A stretch of DNA of 64,000 nt from Coleophoma eucalyptorum (taxonomy: Eukaryota; Ascomycota; Leotiomycetes; Helotiales; Dermateaceae). Shown in pieces: positions 12,233 through 23,855 of the stretch. Both the position numbers and the translations under genes were made by a program. The notes under the pieces are model-generated. The model was not told the DNA's origin. It was given only the letters and a program-made list of their open reading frames with translations, and made no database searches. Numbering within the stretch: position 1 is the first letter of the stretch; each line of letters begins with the position of its first letter. The stretch is taken from positions 310,001-374,000 of the forward strand of contig JALRME010000014.1 of the NCBI GenBank assembly GCA_026120035.1, written 5' to 3'.

Positions 12233-13678
12233 GTCTTTTGCGTGATGTGTTAAGCTAAGTAGAGTTTGTAATGCACTACATGTAGTCGTTCAGAGGAGTA
12301 GCATCATTTATCCCTGAGATCCCGGAACAAGATATCAATAAACAGATTGGTAGTTATTTGATTCCATTCCTTGATTATATATACATATAAACAGTATCGC
12401 TACTTCAACAATGAAGAGTCCCCAGCTTACTTGCCCCGTGGTTCTACTGCTATATACAAGCGACAGGCTCGGATTAGGGACCATAAACAGACGCAGTATC
12501 TAAGCTATCATTCCACTCCTGAGGACAAGACAGAGCATCAACAGCACACCATCATACATAGTCAACAAAATATTACGCTTCCGTTTAGAAATATTTGTTT
12601 GAACTCAACTCATAAAGCTTGTAAGTTTCTTGCTTTATTCCTAAGCAACCAAATGACACCATTCAGAATCCATTGCTAGTAACTCTATCGTCCATATTAT
12701 TAAATCAAGTAGGCTATATGGTTTCAACGTATAAGTTGTGAGGAGTTTAAGTGGAGGAATATCAATCACGTAACCAAAACCTGTGCTTGTACTTACTCCC
12801 ACCTTGCTAATCTGACTTTATCCGCAATACTTAAACATTTACACGAATTATTGTAATATACTCTTACCGGATATCCAATTATAAAATCTCGCTATTACTG
12901 CCAATTTACTGTGTAATTGGATGTCTTGCCATCTTGTGGGCTTGTAAATCCCAGAAGTCTCTTATACCAGATTTGTTTTCCCAATTTAGGTAGAGCTATT
13001 CAGTTGACTCATGATTTATATTTCTTCATACCTATGACCAAAGGATTTAGTTTTTGAAATCTGATATAATAAGTAAGTATTGATGCTTTAGCTTGCAATA
13101 GTCTTCTTTAGCCATGACCGCGCGTGTCCAGGTACCAAGGTTAGACTAACCACCTACGCAATTGGTTATCCTTTTCAGATCAATTCATTTTATGCAGAGC
13201 AATTTGAACCCTAATATTTTGTTAATCCATTATGTGTTTCATATAGCCTACCTCTTAACCGTAAGAAATTCGTGCCGATATGTTGTTCATCAATCTGGAC
13301 CCATGCTCACTTACAATCAAAAACACTCTCTTCATCTTTGTTTTCACTAAAGCCCATGCCCTAGTGGTAGATTTACAGACAAGTAGATAAATGGAATTTA
13401 TGTCTATGCTGGACTAGCCAATGAGCCCTCATAGTACAGTTCCAATTACAAGCCTGACTGTGAATGAGACTCCGAGGAATTTCCAGATCACAGTCTGTAC
13501 GGCATTGCCAACAGTAGTATGTTAATACAGTCATCTTGAATAATGACTAATTTTATTTTAAGAGATGCCTGGCATATTCTACGGTGATCTAACGCAAAAT
13601 CTGCAACTGGATCATCGCCAATAACCATCCAATTCAACCTACCAGCCTACATATGGAATTGGAATAGCATCATCTTGC

Positions 13679-13696
13679 TATGTATGTATGTATGTA
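13679..13696. repeat. (TATG)n microsatellite
   Basis: Four to five TATG units in the AT-rich block. Confidence 0.8.
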
Positions 13697-14321
13697 TTAC
13701 GATTTTCATCTTCTTTAACAACCTTAGAAAATCATTGACCTTTATATTATTCGTAGAAGAATACAATCCCATTTAAAATTGACAGATTACTACTGTTATT
13801 GGTCTTTCCTTCGAAGGAGCCCAATGTAGCAAGCATGATACCGAAGAAATATTCACAGAAAAGAACATCCACATTGTATAATATCAAAATATCTCATCCT
13901 TGACAATATAATCCAAGCAATATATAAATAACAAGTAGGAAAACTTAAGTCTTAGTAAGGCACACTATATATACGGATACCATCAATCCCGATTGTCTAA
14001 ATCTGTTACTATCTGGAAGAAAGTCACGAATATTTCGTCTCCTACTTGTAATATCGCCTATAAGCATGGGATTTGGACGGACAACGGGGGTTCAATGAGC
14101 AATTGGCTATTTTGTATTGAGGCGACCAAGCACTTCCACCATTTCTACATAGCACTATTAATATAGCTTCTCAGAAAGGAAAATTTTAATAATAGAGGAG
14201 GATTCAAGGTGTACATTAAATCTATATTTGTTTGATTTATACTCATAAAATATTTCATAGATACCCCTTAAGATAAAGAGGCAAGCAATATGTTAATATG
14301 CTGCCAAAGCAAATCTGATCT

Positions 14322-15166
14322 TTACACTACTAGATTTCCATGACAAGAGACTACAAAGGTAATATCAACTTCCTCCAAATATATACTAGGAATAAAGTTT
14401 ACTGATTTTGCTCTTATGTTATATAATAAGATCACAAATCTAGAAACCCCAAACCTGCAACCTTCATCAATTAAGAGCACTGCTCGCTTAACTTTTTGCT
14501 TCGAATTCATCTACAGTTTTCATTTCATGTCATAAATGAACAAGTATTCAGCGTAGATCTTTACCTTACCTCGTCTGCTTTGCTTAAGTAAGAAGGTTCA
14601 TATACTACATTACTCTGATTATAACTGCTTAGGTAGCTCGGCACTCTTTCGTTCCCAAGCATCTCATTGTCAAGCATTTGTCTAGAATCTTCCATTTCTC
14701 AAGAAGATGCTTTTCATTGCCATCTACATCCATTAAATTAACATAAGCTTGATCTAATTCCTCATACTTTGTGCTTTGAAATTTGCTATCTTTTATAGAG
14801 GCAAGCTTATGCACCATGCTATAGGCATGCCAAAAGATGTGAGAGTTAGGGCTTCTCTATCACAGCGCTCTACTCGGTCCCAAGTCCAGACAATCCCAGA
14901 TAAATTTATAGAGAAAAGTCCTCCAAATTAGAAACTCATAAGGCGGGTAAGCCTACGTGCTTCACAAAAGGGTATTTTACCGAGGTAGAGTGCTGCTTCA
15001 ATAGCCGGCTGTAAACTGCTTGTACCGCAATAACATGGACAGGCAGCGAGCATGCTAGTGCTATAACCCTGTTCTTATTACCAACAATACTTGCAGATAC
15101 ATCTCTACCTACATGTACTTTGTTAAAATTTCCAACCCAATTTGCTTCGATTTGTTGAGCAGTCAA
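14322..15166 (-). pseudogene. Possible degenerate coding remnant, family unrecognised
   Basis: Three consecutive minus-strand frames (15166-14936, 14817-14629 and 14510-14322), separated by stops and frame changes, carry ordinary-looking protein composition, for instance GNFNKVHVGRDVSASIVG in the first. No catalytic motif of a transposase, reverse transcriptase or helicase is visible. It could also be chance open frame in AT-rich DNA. I mark it only because the three frames lie on one strand and close together. Confidence 0.2.
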
Positions 15167-15300
15167 TACAATCCAACCTACTTATTTCCCAAAATTACGC
15201 CCGTATCAATATGACACCTTTCACATCTCACACCATAGACACCAATAAGCCATTCCGTCTACTGCTGAAAGTACAGAGGACAAGAAGAAACTAGGGAAAA

Positions 15301-18300
15301 GTGTCCATGCATCAAGCAGCCACATCGTTTCTCGAGAGACACCGAGACTCCCTCAAGCTAAGCCCCCACACTTCAGCTCCCTGCCAACTTGCAGCCGTCA
15401 ACCGCTTCGTGTCCAGGAATAGAGCGCCATCTCATCACACGACAGCATACCATGGCCTGCCCATTTCAGCTGCCCTGCCCCCAAATCCGTGGCATCCGCA
15501 CTCCACTCCCAGGAGATGGTGTGAAACGGCACCCAATCTACCCTTCCTTACTCCAAGCCAAACAAACCCCCATCCACAATCTCTGACCCGACCAGACGGA
15601 TATCACCTACCAATTTCCCTGGCCACCACCACCTTGTCCACATTCCTATCATCTTACGCTTCTCTACGGAGTCGTCTCCTCAAAAACTCGAAAAGACTTT
15701 AGAATTACGGTGTTCCCTTGCCCAAAACCAGCGAGCCAGCGATATTCGCTATTTAACAGTACGTCATGATGGCTTCATATGCGCCCCCTCCCCTCATTAT
15801 TTTGATTTTGATTTTCTTCTGTTTTCGTACTCTTACTAGATTTAGCGGTCGCAATCTAGCTAGGGGGGATGATAGGTCTGAAGAGATTCCACCCCAAAGT
15901 GAAAAGAAAAAGAAAAACAACAACAGCCACATTCACTGGATATTTCTTATCTAAGACGGTGCGTTATCCACTGCCAAAATTTGCAACAAAAAGAAAAGAC
16001 ACAGCAGGGAACCCAGTAGCATTTACCATTACCTGAAGAAACGGAGAGGGAGAGGGAGACAAAGGATATTTGGAACGGTCTGGAACCCTCGAAGAGGATG
16101 CAGCAGCAAAAATGGTGGTAGCGGACTCACTTACTCCCTCCCTCCGCATGTGCAGCAAGCTTGTTTTGTTTTATTCCCTCCCCCAGATTTTCCCCAGCTC
16201 TTCGCGAAAATCAAGGAACCTGACAACCAGTCCTTGCGGCATGTGTTTCTTCTCTGAGCCATTCATAAGCTGAGCCGTGCATGAAGGGTTCTAGCAAAAA
16301 GAAGAAAAAAGAAGATAAGAAAGGTACCTGTTTTGGTGCCGGGATCGGACTACTGAGGTAGAAGTCCGATAGCAAGATTGGGTTGATATGATGTGATATG
16401 ATATGAGGAGATGTCTGCATGCATGGATGCTACTCACTCTTATCCTGTCCCCCACGACCGCGCATCCAGAAAATCTAATGTAGCCTGCACGACAATACAA
16501 AAGAGAGCGAGAGGGCCCGAAGAAAAACCCAAATCTAACAGCCAAGAGTCTCTCAACCATGGGAATTCCGCCAATACTGCGTCCTTGGAGCACAGAGAGG
16601 ATAGCTGTTCGGCGACTTCCTAACGCCCCCCTCCCAATTCTCCCCTCCTTCCCAGAGGAGTAGTGTCGCTCGCTGCCCCCCCTCCCGCAAAATAAAATCA
16701 AGCGAGGATTCGAAAAAAAAAACAACAACAAAATGTTTGTTGATACGCATGTGATGGACTTCAAACAACCGTTACACACCCAATTTTCCTTTCCATCGGG
16801 CCCCCCTTCCCCCCGCCGCCCTGCATACTGGTGGTGGGTTAGTGATGACAATCCCGCGCATTGCAATCCCGCAACTTAGGGTAATATCTTTGCGGAGTAT
16901 CCAGGCTAAAAGGCGGGAGCAGTAAGGGAAGTACGTACTGCAGAGTTGCCTATTCTGGCACCGTTACGAGCGAGGGTGTCTCTCTTGTAATAATATCGGG
17001 CTCAACCCCTCGCGAGCTAACTGGAATTTGGCACTGATGGGAGATTTAGTGCGCATTCCATCGCGGATATAGTACCTCCGCCAAAGTATATTCTCGATGT
17101 CACGGGGAAATTCAGTTGAGGCTCGCTCGTTCTTTCGCGGATACTCACCATCCTCGGTATATTTGCGAACACATGCCATTTCTAAATGTTGGGGAAGGGG
17201 TGGAGATTTCCCCCACAGACAAGTGGATAGAGTTCAATGATACCAGAGGGAAGAAATGCCAGGGGCTAGTGCTGAAGGCATAGATTGGGTTCTCGTATGA
17301 TGAACGTGCCTCTATTCAATACAAACTCAAGAGCCAAGGAGGGAAGTCTGACGTCAAATCTCCCTCGCACGCAACCTCATACTTTCTCACTTTTTAAGCC
17401 GACGCATCTCTAACCCTTGATGAGACGCCATCAGAATCTCCCCCGCAAAAGTGTAAGACATATGGGAAAAGTATAACATCCTCATAACGCCGGTTGTGGG
17501 GTCATATCACGTCGGCTCAAAAAACGAGGCGAACAGCAGCTGCAACTGCAACTGCGGTTGCAGACGGGATATTGGCGTATGAAGATTACCTTACCATAAG
17601 CATGCTTGACAAGATGCTTAAGCACATGGCCCTCAAGCCCTCTCAAGTCCATCATTTACATGTGAAAGCATCGAAGGGGGGAGAGAGGAGTTTTGACGCG
17701 CCGGTGTGCCTCAATAGCTAGGTAAGGTCCCTTGCACCGCGGAAAGTAGGATGATGCAATGCAGGCTTGCTTGGTGAGATATCCGCATTCAAATTCATGG
17801 ACGAGGGAGTCAGTCAGTCAGTCGCGGTCTGCAGGACCAAATGAAAGATAAGCCGTCCTCGCTGGCGCACTTTCTGCGGGAGAAACACATCCAGGGCGTG
17901 TACGAGAAGCACGCTTCAAAGTAGGGTAAGCATCATATGCAAATTTCAGATGCTTAGAGTTTTGGTCAGGCGGAGTAACGTTGCCGGAAGTGCGAATGGG
18001 GCTTTTTGTTTTGGCTCTGGGGAAGATCTTGACTCGGCAACAAGAGAGAGGAAGATAAGGATGTGGATGCATGCGCATGCACGATAGACTTTGGGTCCGC
18101 GAGTTTGCTATACCGTAGACTAAGACCTCAATTTCCGGTCAGTTTTGTTTGCGGGGAGAGTAGAGTTGAACCGGGAAGCAACGACGAGGTGGAAACCGAG
18201 CGGGGAAGCAAGTGAGGTTAGACAGTAAACTCTTCTTGCCTTGTTTCGAACGCCCTCTCTCTGGCTCCGGATTGCCAAAAAGGCAAAAGAGCCCGTAGTG

Positions 18301-20376
18301 AGTTTGTAATGCAACTCTTGAGCACGGAGACACGAACGCCTTGAGAGTCTTCATGCTCATGCTGTCATGGCAAGAAGACTAAGCGGATGCCAAAAGGTCA
18401 AAGGTCGAAACGGGAAAGATATCCCCGTTTGGTTGCAGGCGCTAAAGAACGTCTTTCGCTTCTCCTTCCCCTTCCCCGGACCCCACAAGAAGATCTACCG
18501 CCAGGATGAGCGCAGAGACGGCGCACATGTATGTATACACACAATGCACCTCTATACCGCCACCTGTGTCGTGTCTCTTTCCTACAAGCCCAACAATTAG
18601 CATTACTTAAGTTTTGCCTCACCGAGAATCTACCATCTGCCCAAGGGGCCTCACCGACAGCAGACGAAAACAAATTGAAAGACGAGGTGCACCAAGAAAA
18701 AAATAAAAAAATTATCAACCCACGAGTCATACTAACTGCCCAACCGCAGCCTAACGCCATCTCACTCGACGCCCAGCGCAAGAAGTTTCTTCCACTTTTT
18801 TCTTTTTGTTTCCTCGAGACAGTTGAAACGCAAGCTAAGCATAGACAAGCAGGCCGGAGAAAGAATGTTCGAGAAGAGCGCGGAGAGCGGATAGTTAGAT
18901 GCGACGGACGGATGGAGGGGGAGAAACACCCAGAGAGAGCGGTCAAAGCGAGACGGAAGGATTGTGGATGGTCCGTAATGGGAGTTTAGCCAGCTGCTCG
19001 TATTTGTGCTCATGCGATTGAGCAAGATCCACCCCCCCGTCGGAAGCAAAATCCAAAAAAAATGAGAGGGTGCTTTGATGATGCTGAGAGTGAGCGGAGA
19101 GAATGAGAGAGAAGTCCCTCCGGAAGCAGGTCTGTGAACGGGGGGAGATCACCTGGAAAACTGAGCACTACAGATTATGAGATCGGCATAGGAAGAAGAG
19201 AAGGGGCTAATCCAGTTTGTGTGCAGGCAGGCATACACCAACGCACATTATTACCACCAGATTCATGTAGTGCCCCCGCATAAAAGGATACCCGGACCGG
19301 TAGCAGTATATCTTCAAGATAACGGCTGGCCTTCCCCACGATTCCCCATACGGCAATGCTGTGGCTTATCTGCTAGCTAGCTCCCCAACTTGCATTGCAG
19401 ATTCGAAAATAGGCGGAAACTCTAACCCCAACTCCATTCCATCCCCATACCATTCGTCATCTGTGATGTCCACTTCCAAGCTGATCGACAATGACTAGAG
19501 GCTAAGAGGAACGAACAATCACGCATGGAGAACTGTTTTTTATGAGTGTTTTTTCTTTGCATTCATTTTCTGAACTACGCGTTTCGTCATGATCTCGAGA
19601 GATCATCGAACAGCCTCCTAGAATAGAGCCACCAAAACAATTGAAGTAGAACAAATCATTGCTCTTTCTCAAAGCACATCCCCAGTCTCTTCCCCTCGAG
19701 CAGTTCCCAGCTCTCCGTCTCCATTTCCGTCTCCATGTAATAAACCCATGTACACATGACATGCACAAGAGGCGTCCCTGCTCATGTGGAAAGGAGAATG
19801 TCCCACTCCAGTTTCCCCGTCTATAAATCCCTTCCCTAAAGCACGAGTTCATAAAGCACACAAAAAACAGAAAACAGAAGCATGCATAGCAAAAGTTCAT
19901 TTCGTCAAGCAGAGAAGTGGACTAAACAAGAACACCAGCCGCCCCGGACATACTCCACTCCCCTGCCGTTGAATGTAGAAAATCTCGACTACTACCAAGA
20001 AAGTCCTCTTTCAAGAGAAACCCTAGCCCGAATAAAAAAGAAGTCCCAATAAAAAAAGTCTATAGTGCGCGCTGAAACAAAAAAAATCAGAAGAGTAGAG
20101 AATATATCTACAGTCGTAAATTCCCTTCCCTGGCAATCCGACCCGAGAGAATTGTGGGGTCGAAGGAAGAGAAAAAGTTCCTCGCAAGGTGGCCTGTGGT
20201 AGTTCGAATCGACTATGGTCTCGATGGGGATTATAGCCGTCAAAGCTTCTCCATTTTCGCTCAGCCCTTGCAAGAAACCTCCTTATCTGTCATCAATTGA
20301 CAGTATTGTTTTACCAGCTCGAGAATTTGCTGGTTTGTGGTGAAAATTTCTCTAAAATGACTCGTGCTCTCGGCGA
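15301..20376. other. Gene-free region downstream of creA
   Basis: About 5.1 kb of moderate-GC DNA between the AT-rich block and the creA stop codon. It is full of short C-, G-, A- and T-runs and simple patterns, including gatatgat repeats near 16380-16405. The longest frames (16291-16866 minus, 18398-18946 minus, 18531-18989 plus and 15301-15702 plus) overlap one another on opposite strands, are built of low-complexity sequence and show no domain. They are probably chance. The right end (about 19.5-20.38 kb) probably holds the creA 3' UTR. Confidence 0.55.
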
Positions 20377-21666
20377 TCATGTTCGATCCATTAAATCTCC
20401 ACCCGCGACACTACCCGTCGTGGAACTCTGACCGCTAGAGTTGAATCCTCGCTCGTCACCGCTCAACAGATCCTGAACGGCAACCTTGGGGACCTGAGGA
20501 ACTGGAAGTTTTCGCTGGGTTCCGTCCGTCCGGCTCATGATATCGGAGATGGTCAAACCACTTCGTGGGGCACTGGTAGCGGGTTGCGAAGGATGATACT
20601 GGCCGTCAAAATGTTGTGGTTCCATTGGTGCGAGAGCGGGGAGGGTGTTGTGCTGGAGCGAGAGGTTACGGATTGTGGGTAAATCGTAGCCACCGCCGTA
20701 ATGAGGCCGGAGACGAGGCGAGTGTGCTGGTGTCGCGAGTGGGGTGTGGTCGGGGGTTGGCGATAGCGAATCGTGGGAAAATGTCGGCGATGAAGGCGCT
20801 GTTGAGTTGGGGCTGTTCGGGCGCGATCGCTTAGCATGTCGTCCATGCATATGGTGATCATCATCCTCGTGAGAGTGCGATCGAGACATGGCGTAGGCAG
20901 AAAGAGAAGGAAGATGGTTGCGACTGCTATGAGAAGAATGACTGTAGTATGGGTGATGTCTGGAGGAGTGGTGTGGGTGGTGGGTCGCTGGGAGAGTCGA
21001 TTCTCGCTCGACTTGAGTTGCTGCTGTTGCCAGCATGTTAATATCGAGAGCAGCTCCATTGTTTGGAGAACCTCCCAGACTACGACCGTAGGGGTTCAAG
21101 TTGGAAGGGATTGCAGTCGAATATGAAGAGTAAGAATGTGGTGGAGAGACGTTAGGTGAGCCTAGAGCAGAAGCCGGCGCTGACATGCTCTTGTTTGGTG
21201 GTGGCATCATGGTAGCCATGGCGGAGCCGTGCTCTAAGGCTCCATTTTGCACTGCTTGCTGAACAGCCTGTTGCGTCTTATTACTCCTTCTTGAGTTAGG
21301 GTTGTTGTGTATCCTCGAGTGTCGAGTGAGTTCGTCGGATCGGGAGAATCGCTTGGTGCAGCCAGGGAATTGACACGCATGGGGCTTTTCTCCAGTGTGC
21401 GTTCGGATATGTCTGGTTTGATGCTCAAGACGGTGGAAGGCCTTGTCGCACAACGGGCACTTGTAGGGTCGAGGAAGGTCCTGTCGCTCTTCGCCATGTT
21501 GGCCACCGATCATGGGAGGCATCATACTAACAGCAGCCATTTCTGCTTCTTGCTGTTGCTGTTGCAAAAAGGCCAACTTTGCACGGGCAGCTTCTTGTTC
21601 CCGCTCGAGAGTCGACTGTGGGTTCAGAAGACTGTTAAAATCTACGGCGGAAGATGCGCGTTGCAT
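20377..21666 (-). CDS. creA: Carbon catabolite repressor CreA/Cre1 (C2H2 zinc-finger protein)
   Basis: A single uninterrupted exon of 429 residues on the minus strand. Two C2H2 fingers sit at residues about 70-90 ([21 protein letters not shown] region) and 98-120 ([10 protein letters not shown] then [12 protein letters not shown]), joined by the TGEKPHA linker. This is the Mig1/CreA arrangement. Upstream is a Gln-rich run (residues 35-39). Downstream come a Ser/Pro/His-rich region with a His-rich stretch (about 223-245), an acidic His patch ([18 protein letters not shown]), S/P repeats, and a conserved C-terminal segment with [11 protein letters not shown]. By family knowledge CreA binds SYGGRG sites and represses genes for alternative carbon use when glucose is present. 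The length agrees with the Helotiales proteins I know. It is the only convincing gene in about 25.5 kb. Confidence 0.97.
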   Translation of the reverse strand: MQRASSAVDFNSLLNPQSTLEREQEAARAKLAFLQQQQQEAEMAAVSMMPPMIGGQHGEERQDLPRPYKCPLCDKAFHRLEHQTRHIRTHTGEKPHACQFPGCTKRFSRSDELTRHSRIHNNPNSRRSNKTQQAVQQAVQNGALEHGSAMATMMPPPNKSMSAPASALGSPNVSPPHSYSSYSTAIPSNLNPYGRSLGGSPNNGAALDINMLATAATQVERESTLPATHHPHHSSRHHPYYSHSSHSSRNHLPSLSAYAMSRSHSHEDDDHHMHGRHAKRSRPNSPNSTAPSSPTFSHDSLSPTPDHTPLATPAHSPRLRPHYGGGYDLPTIRNLSLQHNTLPALAPMEPQHFDGQYHPSQPATSAPRSGLTISDIMSRTDGTQRKLPVPQVPKVAVQDLLSGDERGFNSSGQSSTTGSVAGGDLMDRT

Positions 21667-22500
21667 GTGATCGCCGCCGCAGCGAATATTGTCGATGACG
21701 AAGAAATCTGACGGTGAGCGATGGGATGGTGTACCCCAAAGACAACGACAGTTTGAATGTCTAGCGGAAGAGTGGAGGAGCTGAAGGGAAGGTTAGGGAG
21801 CGGTAGGCCGAAGATGGAAGTCGTGGTAAAGTGGTATGGCGAGACGGTAGAATTTGGGTGGTGGTGGTGGTATATAGTCGACAGAAGTGTGGGTGTGGGT
21901 GGTTGTGAGAGTTGCAGTGACGGGGGCAGACGGAGGAGAAGATGTACCGAGGGGGAGCCAGGTCTTATACGAATGAGGGCAGCGGGCGCATCAGCGTACT
22001 TTTTTCAGCCTGTGCAGTTCTGTTTCTGGGCTTAAGCAGAAGCAGAGGCAGGAGCAGAAGCAGAATGTGGGCTGGGCGCTGCGGTGGGGAGCCTGAGTAG
22101 CGCGAGATGAGAGACTCGAGATGAGCGCAGGCGGCAGGACAGGGGGGGCCAGAGGGGAGGGGAGGGAGAGGAAGGAGACCGACGGACCAGGGGCTGGCAG
22201 GGTAGGGTTGGGTTGGCTGGCGCAAGAGTCGCTGGGAAGTTGGGGGTTCCAGTGTGGGTGTGGGTGCGTGTGGGCGTGGGCGTGGGTGTGGGCGTGGGCG
22301 CGGAGTGGATATTGTTCCAGCGTGTGGGTGATGCTGCGTTGGTTGAGCTGGTTGGTGCTCAGCGTGAGCTTCGACGCCGCCTTCTTTCTGTTCTAGGGGG
22401 GAAGATGGAAGGAGCAAGGTACAGCTACACAGCTACAACTGCACTAACCAGTAGTGCCGCCCGCCAGCTCAGATCTGAGTCGCAGTAGTCCGCCCGCCAG
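21667..22500 (-). promoter_or_regulatory. Proximal creA promoter and leader
   Basis: On the creA sense (minus) strand there is no ATG for about 320 nt before the start codon. A TATATA-type element lies at 21870-21876. A short upstream ORF (ATG at 21991, eight codons, ending near 21965) would be included only if transcription starts further out. Candidate CreA sites (SYGGRG, read on the plus strand) are at 21772-21777 (GTGGAG), 22084-22089 (GTGGGG) and 22300-22305 (GCGGAG), consistent with autoregulation known for creA genes. The element assignments are from sequence pattern only. Confidence 0.4.
22251..22301. repeat. GTGGGY short tandem repeat upstream of creA
   Basis: Imperfect tandem GTGGGT/GTGGGC units on the plus strand. 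The creA sense strand is therefore a CCCAC repeat. The run has many closely spaced G-triplets and could form a G-quadruplex on the plus strand. Confidence 0.7.
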
Positions 22501-23837
22501 CTCATGACTAAGGTAAGGTTTGGAGGAAGTCACTTAGTTTCTTGAACGCTTGACTCTTGTCTTGGGCTGTCTGCTCCGGAGCGCTCTTGTCTTGCCCAGC
22601 CTGGCTCTGCTGGTCGGTCGTGCTCTGCCCTTTCTGTGCAGTTCTGTTCTGGTCTGGTGCGCCCGGCTTTTGGATGCAGGTAGCGTGGAGACACACTAGC
22701 AGCGAGGTACGGAGTAGGTAAGCGGGGCGGCGGATGGGGTGTGTTTATGCAAGCCCGAGGGTGTTGTTTTATCTGCACTGCTTTGTCTCCGATTTCTCCC
22801 ATGCGGCCAACACATGTCATACAGTCCCGTCCACTCCAGCAACCTGCCCTCAACCGTCCTCACAGTACTGCCATGTACGAATCATACGGTCAAGTCATCA
22901 TATCATACCACACAGAAACATTATCACAACTGCCGCTGTGGACCTCGCTCGCTGCCCTCAGCCCAGCTGGTTATCACGTAAACAGTTTTTATTTTTACTT
23001 TTTCTATTATCTCCCATCCCCCATCTCCAGGCGCGCATGGCGTGCGGAAAGTATTTGGTCGCCTTCCCAATTCGCATCCCCGCCGTCCAGGACATACCTG
23101 TGTTTGGCTTGGTGCTGTTCTTGGTGGTCCTTGGAGGGGTTGCTTGGGTGTTCGAGGGCGGACTACGGCATTGCATAAGGTAAGCAATAGGCAAAGCCGT
23201 TCTCTCGCTCTCTCTTCGGTCGCTTGTCTCGTCTCGGCGGCTTGCGAAGACTCAGCATGTTATTTATGATGAGGGACGCTTAATTATACTGTCCCGAGCG
23301 GACAGAGCAGAGCAGAAAGAAGCAAACGAGCGACGACGTGGGTCATGCATAATCCAAGCCCCCCTCCAACTTTACTTTCCCCTCAAATTCTCCATGGCAT
23401 ATTCTGTTTGTTTGATGACAAAGGCGACAATCCTTGGAGCAGGAAAAGCTCTAGTCGTATGCTCTAGTCGTATCCTCAGAAAAGAAAGGTCCACTGTCTG
23501 CACAGAATGCGGGTGGGTAATGCATGTGGAAAGGGGTCCTGTCTTCGGTTCTGCAGGGCGGCCAAATGTGTGCGGCGGCAAGGAATTCGCATAGCAGAAT
23601 GGCTTGATGAGACGGATAGAATTTCAGCAGCAAGAATTCATCGATGGATTCCTTGACTCGTGATTCGGTGCCCTGTGGATTTCAGTCGGAAAACGAGAGG
23701 ACAGGTGGATGTGGCGGCGGGGTTCAGCCATCAGGTACAGACAGCACTCAGGACCCGTACTTTACCGACAGGTCCGGCAATAGATGAACAGCGAAAGAGC
23801 ATACCTACCATTTTCAAGCAGCCTACGTTGCAAGCAC

Positions 23838-23855
23838 AGCATAGCATAGCATAGC
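23838..23855. repeat. (AGCAT)n short tandem repeat
   Basis: About three and a half AGCAT units. Confidence 0.75.

Larger units (their letters stand above)
12121..15300. other. AT-rich gene-free block, probable decayed mobile-element DNA
   Basis: About 3.2 kb that is clearly richer in A/T and TpA than its neighbours, with a (TA)8 run at 12217-12232 and a TATG run at 13679-13696. No frame is longer than about 100 codons. On the minus strand between about 15170 and 14320, frames open and close in succession (15166-14936, 14817-14629, 14510-14322) with protein-like composition but no family I recognise. That pattern fits an old coding element broken by point mutation. Repeat-induced point mutation is a plausible cause, inferred from composition only. 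I saw no target-site duplication or terminal repeats. Confidence 0.45.

Noticed and set aside
15301..15702. 133-codon plus-strand frame
   Set aside because: His/Pro/Ser-rich translation from C-rich DNA without any recognisable family.
16291..16866. 191-codon minus-strand frame in the creA 3' desert
   Set aside because: Low-complexity composition (Arg/Ser/Gly, poly-Leu from repeats), no domain, overlapped by frames on the other strand.
18398..18989. Overlapping 182-codon minus and 152-codon plus frames
   Set aside because: Opposite-strand overlap in GC-moderate DNA, no domain, no splice structure. Chance frames are more likely.
20195..20225. GTTCGAATC resembling a tRNA B box
   Set aside because: No matching A box, acceptor stem or anticodon arm at the right distance. 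I found no supportable tRNA gene in the window.
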